Assembly: GCA_030761205.1 (NCBI GenBank)
Contig: JAULJL010000017.1
Span: 2,056,001 to 2,120,000 of the forward strand
Direction of reading: 5' to 3'
Length of the DNA stretch: 64,000 nt
Source of the DNA: Fremontodendron californicum
Taxonomy: Eukaryota; Streptophyta; Magnoliopsida; Malvales; Malvaceae
Made by a program: the position numbers and the translations under genes. Positions 55,554 to 64,000 of this stretch are shown here, piece after piece (the first letter of the stretch is position 1; each line of letters opens with the position of its first letter). Below the pieces are notes generated by a model. The model made no database searches. It saw nothing but the letters and a program-made list of their open reading frames with translations, and had not been told where the DNA came from.

Positions 55554-56927
55554 TCAAACGTTGAGTTCACTTGGGACAATTTGTGAGTTGCTAATCATCC
55601 CTCCAACTCCATTATTCATGGCAGCTTCTTGAGCCTGATTTACTGTGCTTATTTGGACACCAATATTTGCTAATTGCTCTAACTGGAGCTTGCTCTCTGG
55701 CAAGACTAATTCTTTTCTTCCGCCGCGATATAGAAGATATAATATCATCTGAGTTATCCCAAAGCTGAATCCCAAAATGTTTGGTGTCTAAAACAAAATT
55801 AAGAAAATGAAGAATTGATAGAGATAAGCAAAAATATATTTATCATATGGTATTTAAACAAAGTATATATATAGGGTTGAAAGAATTTGGCTTCTTACTG
55901 CTATGTAGTAATCTCTCAATGAAAATCCATAAAGGAACCACGTTACAGCAGAGAGAGTCAAGAAGAATGACAATGAGAACGGCATGTATTCCACACTCTT
56001 CGTTCTTATCACTGACCTCTGCAATTTATAAAGTAAAATACCCAAAACAAAAAAACAAAACGTTATTGAGAAGATTATAAAGCTAATGATTTTTTTTAAA
56101 GTTAAATTTTAATTAATCAGTGTAACACGCTTACAATGATGCTAAGTGGAGCAGCAAAGACACAGACTGAGAAGACGGCACAAACCCAGCCTACAATGGA
56201 AATTCGAAGAGAGGCCTTTGAAAATAAGAAGGTGACAAGTATGATTAATCCTAATGCCCCAATGTTGAAAAATATGAGCAGCTTTGTCGTGTATATCTGC
56301 AAAGTACGTAGTAAATTAAACAAGCTTATGATCAGTAGCTTTTAAAAAGAAAAAGAAAAAGAATTTGAAAGAGAAGCTTTTAAAGGGAGATACGTACGTA
56401 CCCTGGAGCTTTTGGTTGCATAAACCATGTAGAAGAAGAGATAAAAGGATTCGATGCAGCAGCCAATGGAGTTAATGGTGATGAGCATGACTGCATCATG
56501 TTTCTTGAGGAAAGCGTAGTAGAGAAACAACATGGCACTGAAAAGTGCTACTGAATATGGTATGGATTGAAAACCTTCTGTTGATTTCTTCTTGAAAATC
56601 CTGTAGAAAGTTGGCCTTAATTGGAACAAAAGCAAAAGAAAAGGAACATTAATTGTTAATATATATTCATATTTTTCAAACAAACACTAAAAAAAGCTCC
56701 ATCTCAATACTTGGAGGAAAGCGTGAGAATTAGTAGAAAACCTACAATGGGGCAAGATAAACAAGGAAAGACAAAATATTTCCTGCACAAAATTAATGGT
56801 AGTAAAAATATCAGAAAAAACAAAACACATATAGCAAGTATATATATAGACTTGTTTTGAAAGGAAATTAATTTGTACCAAGAAGGCCAAAAACAACAGA
56901 GAAGCTATGATCATGGATGTTTGCCAT
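55554..56927 (-). CDS. SWEET sugar transporter, clade III (SWEET9-15 type)
   Basis: Six exons in phase: 56927-56879, 56782-56746 (37 nt), 56615-56402, 56296-56135, 56018-55899, 55787-55554, giving 271 residues. The protein has seven membrane segments in two MtN3 repeats. Repeat one contains LAPLPTFYRIFKKKSTEGFQ and MLITINSIGCCIESFY with Asn77. Repeat two contains FAAPLSIIRSVIRTKSVEYM, PFSLSFFLTLSAVTWFLYG and ATPNILGFSFGITQM with Asn197. The two Asn and the four Pro (30, 48, 150, 167) match the substrate pocket and hinge of SWEETs. Wording such as KSTEGFQS, KSVEYMPFSLSF and FSVCVFAAPLSI is typical of clade III, the sucrose uniporters of the plasma membrane used in phloem loading, nectar, pollen or seed filling. 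The C-terminal tail is short (about 60 residues, ending NSQIVPSELNV) and poor in phosphorylatable clusters. The member within the clade is not assigned. The start MANIHDHSFSVVFGLLGN fits the family. Confidence 0.96.
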
Positions 56928-57029
56928 TGTTGTTGGTTTGAAGCTCTTTCTCGATCTTAGCTTGGATATATATGGGTCAGAATAGAGCAGAAGAAAGAGC
57001 TTATATTTGTTTCTTTGCATAAACTCCCA

Positions 57030-57037
57030 TATATATA
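57030..57037 (-). promoter_or_regulatory. TATA box of the SWEET gene
   Basis: TATATATAT on the minus strand lies about 105 bp upstream of the SWEET ATG, followed by a purine-rich leader. Distance and context fit a core promoter. Confidence 0.5.
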
Positions 57038-57044
57038 CACACAA

Positions 57045-59326
57045 ACACCATAGCTTTGAAGTTTATTTATTTAAGTTGATGATGGCATGGGATGGGATGG
57101 CACACATAACTTGTTTTGTTCTTTTGGCTTTGAGCTGCTCATGAGCTGTTGATGAACAAACTGCATGCCCCGGATATTTTGTGAGGATCAGGTAAACAAT
57201 TTGTTGAGCTGGAAACTTTATCTGGGCGTTTTAATTTTCATAGCTTTTGGCTTTTGATCTCTTCATGATTTGCCTAATATATACTCTAAATTCACCTTTG
57301 TCTTATACCCGCATATGCAATTTAGCTGCTTCAAAAGTGTAAAGCTCTTGCATTTCCAAAATCGATCGAGTCCATGCATTTTGTTTTTAGCTTTTGCCAA
57401 TGCCAAGTGTACAACATACCTTTTTCCTAAGCTTAATAAAGTAGTATATACATTTTTATGATTAGAAGTGGATGTATCCTAAAAGTAATTAACTTGCATG
57501 TGCTCTATTCTTTTACATTATTATTAATTAAAGTGAGATTTTTTTTTTTTTTTAATGTTTTGAAGATGGGTTTTTTTTTTTTCTTCTTCTTATATTACCT
57601 TTTTAAGTAAGTTGAAATTTATATTGATCTTCCTTGCATATGTGCTGTTTCATATAATTAATAGTAATTATTTACCCTTACTCATCTAATGGTGTGTATC
57701 ATTGTTGCTTCAATTATAAATCTTCATTTATAGTTTGCATGCTTTATTTCCAAAATAGGGATGAAAAATTTTTAGCTCACGTAAAATTCTTTCCCAATAC
57801 GTTGGAAGAGTGATCTACTATTCTCATGATTTTTTCGCATTAATTACTACTACTTAAAAAGCATGTGTTAACTAGGCAAAAACGCGTATTTTTGTCAATT
57901 AATCGAAATTTAATAACATACTATAGGATTATGTCCTTTAACTTTTTCAATATATTCATTATTATTATTGATATATCTAAAATCTACTCATATTATGAAA
58001 ATCATACTTATTAATGATGATTAAAACTGTATTGAAAAAATAATGAAAGAAAAGCCGGATCTCGTGAATTCATTGTATTATTCATAATTATTGAACAACT
58101 AACATCATCATTTTGCTCTTCCCTCATTAATATTTGTATTCTAGTACTATATGTATAAGTCTAAATCACCAATAATTTAAGAGAAATTAATGTTGCATGA
58201 TCCATCATCTGTATATTGTAAGCGCAGATGCAAGTGCATGTATTTGGCTAACAAATAAAAGAAAAGAAAATTAAGCAAATGCAAGTGTAAGCTGCTAGAG
58301 CAAGATAGCAGCATAGCTTAAATGGGGATGGCTTGAGCCATTTGATGACGTGAAGCAAATGACTGAGAAGAGAAAAGACAATAAAAAATGTAATCATTAA
58401 ATGGGAATATATGGGGGAGTTGAGTTTAAGAGTTGTTTTACGTTTTCTTATAAGAGCTAAGCTAAAATATTATATATATATATATATATATATTTATAGA
58501 AAGCTTAGCTAGGGTTGCTCTTTGCACGTGAGAGACCCACTAGCCGTTTCGTTTAAACGGTTTTCCACTTATACACGCCGTCGCGGCGACGCCGTAGCTT
58601 TTGCCCCTATTTGTAGTACTACTATTTTTGGTTTTGTTCTCTTTCATCAACCAACAATTAGCACCCCTTTTTGTCATTTTCCCGAACTTCAAAAAAAACC
58701 AAAATGCATGTGAAAGATTAATCTAATCTTCCTATCAAAACAAAACAATGTAAGGCCCCGATTTGCACTAGACATAATGAGAAACATGCAAATATTATTT
58801 GAGTTTACTAACTACTATAATACGGAAACTAATAGAAATGTAGGAATAGTGAATAGTAGCTATTTTATTTGGATTTTTCATTGTTCTTAAAATATCCGTA
58901 TTCGATACATATTCAGACATGAATATGAAGATATGATCTTTCAAATATATGTGTCAGACACATTTGTATCTCACATTTACATCCGAATCCGAATAACATA
59001 AAATATTAGTAATCAGCAACCCTAATATTTTTAAATACTTTATTTGTGCAACAGTGGGTTTTGGGTGCTGATGTTTTGCTTTGTTTTACTTATATGCCCG
59101 TGGGATTTAGGTTTTGATTGATTTTCTTTCTTCTATTTTGTCCATTTTTCTTTTTCTTAACACATTATCTAATCAAGTTACCTTAAGCTTGTTTTTCTCT
59201 CTTTGTTTAATTTAAAACTCAATACTCATTTTAATTGATGTCAAATTAAAGAAAGACATTCTCTCTTTTACCCATGTAAAAGGAGGAGAATAATACTAAT
59301 TAATGGGTTTTAACTTTTAATTAACA

Positions 59327-59360
<34 letters not shown>

Positions 59361-60000
59361 TTTTCTTGGAAGGTTAGCTGGAGCTGTGACTTTGTTCATA
59401 TTCTAAAATAAAGCTGAAGGGAAGAAATGTGTTGAAGAAAGGGTTGAATAGATGCGTGGCAATATTGGCTTAAAGCCAAGTCATATTTATTAATGGTAAG
59501 CAAAAGGGGCAGACATAAACAAATACAGTTTCGACATATTTATATGCCTTTTTTTTTTGTCCATTTGATCACTCACACGTAGTTACCTTCAAAAGGATTC
59601 ATCCACATGAACAACTTTAGGACTCAGCAGCAATTGCTGGTAGCTGGCTTTGACAAATATCTAACCCAAAGAAGAATTTCTTGGCTGGGGACAAATTAAT
59701 ATTGGACGAAAATGACAAATAGTTGGCAAGACTCTTTCTTCTATCAAGGAAAACACGTATTAGCTAAAACCCTGCCTCAGTTGCGAGCTATACTTGTCAA
59801 AAACTGATTATTCAACAAGTACTCAGTCCAAAACATGAAAAACATTGAAATAATGAAACCTGGTGGCTGGATCAGCTCCAATTTTACATGGGACTGGGCC
59901 TGATGATAAACTAAATGGTGTGTTTTGAGCTGATAACTCATTAACCAACCGAACCTGCATTCTTACTTCAGGCCAGGGACAGAGGCCCCTGGTTTTTTGA
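57045..60000. other. Intergenic region upstream of SWEET
   Basis: About 3 kb without a supported gene. It holds AT runs (58467-58491, 59329-59350), a decayed copy of the CTATGTT family (about 58880-59000), and a short GC-rich patch at 58545-58600. The frame at 58522-58713 shows no domain. Confidence 0.5.
58880..59000. repeat. Decayed MITE of the CTATGTT...AACATAG family
   Basis: ATATCCGTATTCGATACATA, TGAATATGAAGATATGATCT, and the end ACATCCGAATCCGAATAACA match the better-preserved copy at 60018-60198 in order. The left end is worn. Confidence 0.45.
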
Positions 60001-60017
60001 AATCTATCCGTAAGATG

Positions 60018-60198
60018 CTATGTTGTTTCGAATTTTCATTTTTCTTTTAGTATCTTTGTCCAACATTCGTGCCTGACGCATATTCAAACATAGGTATGAG
60101 AATATGATCTTTCAAAAACCCTCCAAATATATGAAAAAACTTAGGATAAATTAAACATACCCGTATCCAACACTCACACCCGAATACTAGTAACATAG
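60018..60198. repeat. Short MITE of the CTATGTT...AACATAG family
   Basis: A 181-bp element with ends CTATGTTGTTTCGAATTTTC and CGAATACTAGTAACATAG. Inside: CCAACATTCGTGCCTGACGC and TACCCGTATCCAACACTCAC. The ends and the ACCCGTATC/GACGC words match the long element at 397-1427, so they belong to one family. A related fragment is at about 15755-15850. Confidence 0.6.
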
Positions 60199-60417
60199 AT
60201 AAAATGAGTATGAGATTCATAACCAATTTGTTTAATTTTATTAAGGCTTTTGTACTTAACCGATCTTACATCAAGAGTAGTCAGTAGTCAAAATAAACAA
60301 TGAAAACAGACAGATGTAAGAACTAAACGAAGACCTTTTGTAAGAGAGGGTTTACTTTGCATACAAGAGTGTCAAATGTGCATTACCAACCAATTATAAC
60401 TTCAAGTATTATATATC

Positions 60418-63400
60418 TCAATGATTGCTTGGTGTTTCAATCCTGCGGGTGTTATAAGAATTGCATTGTCTGCATTTGAGACCAAGAATATGAAATTGGA
60501 CTGTACTTGTATTGTTGCAGTCATTGCAGAGGATTGAAACCTGTATGAAAAACCACATTTTCATCAAAGTGAGCAAAAATATACATGTGCATATTTTTTT
60601 ACTACAACCTATATCATTGGATTAGCAATTATGTTCAAAAGTACAAGAATGATGAAGAAGATATTACATATATATGCCAGAGAAATTCCTTTCATAGATT
60701 ATATAGAGCAATGGAGGTTCGATATTATCCAAGGCGATCGATGGGAAAATAATTGTAGTGCAGTAATCAGTTTACTCTAAACACATGGAACCCTGAAAGC
60801 AGCTGCATAGGAACAGCACTAGAAGCCATAACAAAAACTTGCCTACTAAAATAAACCCTGCAATTATTAACATTTTGTTCATTTGGCAAGGATAAGTGAA
60901 TATGAAGAATTCCCCTAATCTGTTCATTTGGCAAGGGTATCCATAAAAAAGAAAGACTGCCTGCTATTCGAAATAAGGAAGTTTTATATAGCAATACATC
61001 TCTGTTCCGCCCAAACTGCAGGGAACAGATGGATACTTTCCAGTGGCATAGAAGTCCATCTTACTAGATGTAATTTCTGAATGAGACAAAAAATTTACAA
61101 AAGTTTGTACGTACATTTCAAGTGATGCAACAATTATAATTGCGCGTATGCTGCAAGCAATCTAAAAGAGAATGTATAAATATAAGTTACTACCTCAAAC
61201 TGATACTCTGCAGGCATTGTAGTAGCATCAATCTGTAAATAAGGAACAAGATCACCAATTAATGACATACAAAAATTATCAAAACAGTAAAATAGTTAGT
61301 TAATCCTAAAAGTGGTGGTTTTTTGAGCCATAAGCAAATTAGAGACCAGAAAGAGGATACACTTGAAGCCATTTTAATTTAATATATTCCAGAGAAGATT
61401 AATAGTCTCAATTTCCAATCAGATACATGCATGCAAAAAATTCTAGATGATGCTACCTTATGCCCACTGCTTACCCAAACTTATAATGCACCCTATGAAT
61501 ACTGAGAAAGTAGTACATAATAACTTCTACAGCAAAATCTTTTTAATATGTGCTTTTGAGAAAGATCAGACGTCCTTGAAATCAAAACTAAATCCATAGA
61601 AACAGCGTATAAAAATCCAACAGATGAACAAATATTACTAACACACAAAATGCAGAGGTCTAGTAGAAACTTAATGCAAAAGAAGAAGATTTATACATCC
61701 ATATCCAGATCTTCCCAGAAAGCAGTCATATCAAGTACTGCCTTGCAGCATATGGGACATCGATACCTGTGATATGGACAAAACCAATACTTAAATGTTA
61801 ACCATTCAGAAAAATAAATTAAAATAACTAAGCAATTAGCAAATTAATCTGAATTTACTGATTTTGCATAGCCATCTGAGAAAAGCAGTCCATATGCATT
61901 GTATGTCCACAAGTCATAATGCGTGTGCTTTTAACTGAGTCAAAAAGATACTGGAAGCATAGCAAAGATGTCTTAGAACAACAAATTCTTATGACGTTTC
62001 AAGCAATACTGAAGAAAATAGTCAACTTTCAAAGCTCAAACCTCATAACAGATGGGGCAGTAAGACTTCATGGAGTTCTCCACACATAAGTGATTGTCAC
62101 GCACATCCACCGTATAGCAAGAACCTGTGCCAATGATAACATCAAAAAGGAAAATGCAATATAGGAAAACAACTATAAAAAATTGGACAATTTTGAAGAC
62201 AGCACTAATGCTGAGAAGGATTAATCCAGAATGATAAAAGATACACATCCGCAACTTTGTATTTCACATATGATATACCTAACTTTGACAGTTGACTTGC
62301 TTTAAACAAGGGACTTGATCTTGGGGAAATGGATATTTCCTAGAAAGTCAAATGAATTCATGAATACAGAAATTGATAGGGAATTACTCAAATTCCCTTT
62401 GAATACATCCTACCAGGTCATTAAAGCATTTCCAATGCTATTTGCTACTCTTACCACTCAAACACAACTAATTCAATATCATCACCTCCACCTCCCCCCC
62501 TCCCCAATATATGCTTAGAGGTGCTCACCATCTTGTAACATTAATTTCATCAGAGAGGGGCAAAAAATTCCCGTTTACCCACAACGGAGGAGCCGCCCCC
62601 ACCAGATTACGAGAAACAAGTACACAGATGAGTGCCATATTATGCTTTTTTCTTTGACCTTTACATGACACTCCAACTCAAATTTAAAACTAAGTGAACT
62701 TTAGGTGTCTGAAGCAACCCAGCTTGGGACACCATAAACCTGCAAACACCATAAACCACAAAAATGACGCAAACACTAGCGAGAGGAGGATTCTAAGGCT
62801 ATCTGTTGTTACCAGTTTTGCTATTTTCTTTTGGCTTTCTTAGATTTTTTTCTATTAAATAAAATAAATTAGTGAAAAACCACATCTGGTTAATACAATC
62901 AAATAGCTAAAAAGGAATAACAACCAAACATAATAGTTGCAAATAGAAATAAAATCTCGCTTTTTATCCACCATGAATGTCAACACTTTAACTTATAATT
63001 CAGCTATCCTTTTCCTCTCTTTTTTTTCCTTTTCTGCTTTAACAGGAATTGCTTTTGTGCCCCATAACAACATGTATATTTTTAGACTCCATAAAATTGT
63101 ATAGCAGAAACCACCTCTCAAAATTAATCAGTCAAGAAGCAAGCATGGTAATAAAACTGCTTACCACATTTCTCACAGTGAAAGTACTTGTCACGGCCAC
63201 CAACCCTGTAAACCACGGATTAGATCAGAACAATAGTTGACAAGACATAGGACACAAGCAAGTTACAAAAACAACTAGTAAAACTTAATAAATTGGATAC
63301 AAATAAATTAACCCACAACATGCTAACTAACCTACAAATTCCACAATCATTACAATGGAACTGTCCCTTTGTGATCTGCAACAATCATAACTTAAAATCA

Positions 63401-63810
63401 GCGTGATTTTAAGTAGCAAAAATTAAACATAATCTTGCAATGATCTTACATCATCGTCGTAGAATTTGCAAATGTCGCAGAAATATTCTCCCATATTTAC
63501 CCCACAATGAGAACAAACTTGAGCAACCTGAAACATTAAACAGGTGGACTTGAGAGTTGAGTGTTGAGACATTTACATTTACTAGAGAAATTAAATGCAG
63601 CAGGACGTACCTCCTGTTCAGTATTGCAAATTGAACAAATAACCTGACACATCAATTCCATCCCATTATAAACAATATATGTTTTTTTTTTCTTTAGAAG
63701 GAAAAAAAAGAGTGTACTATAACAATAAACGGTGATTGTCAAATAAAACATACTTGCTTGACATCTTGCCTGACAAGGTCGTGATGATCTTTCGGGTTGC
63801 TAAGTGAGTT
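60418..63810 (-). CDS. CHY/CTCHY/RING zinc-finger E3 ubiquitin ligase (RCHY1/MIEL1-like), 5' end missing
   Basis: Ten exons on the minus strand: 63810-63754, 63643-63611, 63527-63450, 63375-63332, 63205-63165, 62124-62042, 61950-61859, 61766-61697, 61232-61194, 60540-60418. They give 219 residues to TGA in consistent phase. The fragment starts in the CHY zinc finger (DLVRQDVKQVICSICNTEQE, VAQVCSHCGVNMGEYFCDIC). It continues with the CTCHY finger (QFHCNDCGICRVGGRDKYFH, CEKCGSCYTV) and then the C3H2C3 RING (CPICYEYLFDSVKSTRIMTC, GHTMHMDCF, YRCPIC). The zinc-ribbon end reads ILCNDCNNTSTVQFHILGLK and CRQCNSYNTRRIE. Plant relatives (MIEL1, CHYR1/RZPF34) ubiquitinate transcription factors or act in ABA and stress responses. 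The MEMBER is uncertain. Zinc-binding Cys/His are intact as far as seen. The N-terminal part of the CHY finger must lie beyond 64000. The exon order and 3' zinc ribbon fit the family. Confidence 0.94.
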
Positions 63811-64000
63811 CTAAATTAAACAAATAAACAAAATTGTTAAGGGAAAATAAAAACATTAAGAGAAAGATGTCCAAAACAAGAAGATTAATAAATTTAGATA
63901 ATCAAGACAGGCATTCAAATACGTATATTAACAGAATTAAGAAATATATTAACATGAAAGAAAAAAAAAAGAGACATGAAGGAGAAAAAGGAAGAGAGTA
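63811..64000 (-). other. Intron of the CHY/RING gene at the window edge
   Basis: AT-rich, with no coding frame that joins the exon at 63810 (acceptor TTTAG just upstream of it on the minus strand). Confidence 0.6.

Overview
The window is nuclear DNA of a flowering plant, most likely a eudicot. It is AT-rich, all genes have GT-AG introns, and the genes belong to plant-specific families (YUCCA, TIR1/AFB, SWEET, NETWORKED, arabinogalactan protein, tubby-like F-box). Small transposons and AT microsatellites fill the spaces. The species cannot be fixed from the sequence. I rebuilt the gene models by joining exons whose phases agree and comparing the proteins with remembered family features; no database search was run.

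Layout. (1) 1-5447 (+): the 3' part of a DEGP2-type chloroplast protease gene; its catalytic exons lie before base 1, and a 1.03-kb terminal-inverted-repeat element sits in its first visible intron. (2) 7379-9651 (-): a complete four-exon YUCCA flavin monooxygenase (auxin synthesis). (3) 9.8-17.7 kb: gene-free, rich in MITE-like repeats. (4) 17743-18177 (+): a small GPI-anchored arabinogalactan protein. (5) 18974-21486 (-): a two-exon NETWORKED-3 type actin-binding protein. (6) 25115-27427 (+): a five-exon tubby-like F-box protein. (7) 28.4-44 kb: a repeat-rich stretch with a candidate box C/D snoRNA gene, a well-preserved SINE with an 18-bp target duplication, a 5'-truncated LINE, a solo LTR with a 5-bp target duplication, a perfect 93-bp inverted repeat, and several MITEs. 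(8) 44755-47773 (+): a complete three-exon TIR1-type auxin receptor with an intact miR393 site. (9) 51437-51589 (+): a 50-residue membrane peptide gene, too short for most gene callers, with a decayed tandem duplicate about 1 kb upstream. (10) 52327-53767 (-): an FYV7-like rRNA-processing gene whose last exon carries a frameshift and a stop, with a TRIM-like element in its first intron. (11) 55554-56927 (-): a complete six-exon clade III SWEET sugar transporter. (12) 60418-63810 (-): the 3' ten exons of a CHY/CTCHY/RING zinc-finger E3 ligase running off the right edge.

The genes do not form an operon or cluster. Auxin synthesis (YUCCA) and auxin perception (TIR1) happen to lie 35 kb apart. 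I see no CRISPR array, rRNA, canonical tRNA or viral gene. The most interesting items are the micropeptide gene and its relic, the candidate snoRNA gene with a telo-box/site II promoter, the damaged FYV7 gene, and the 93-bp perfect palindrome.
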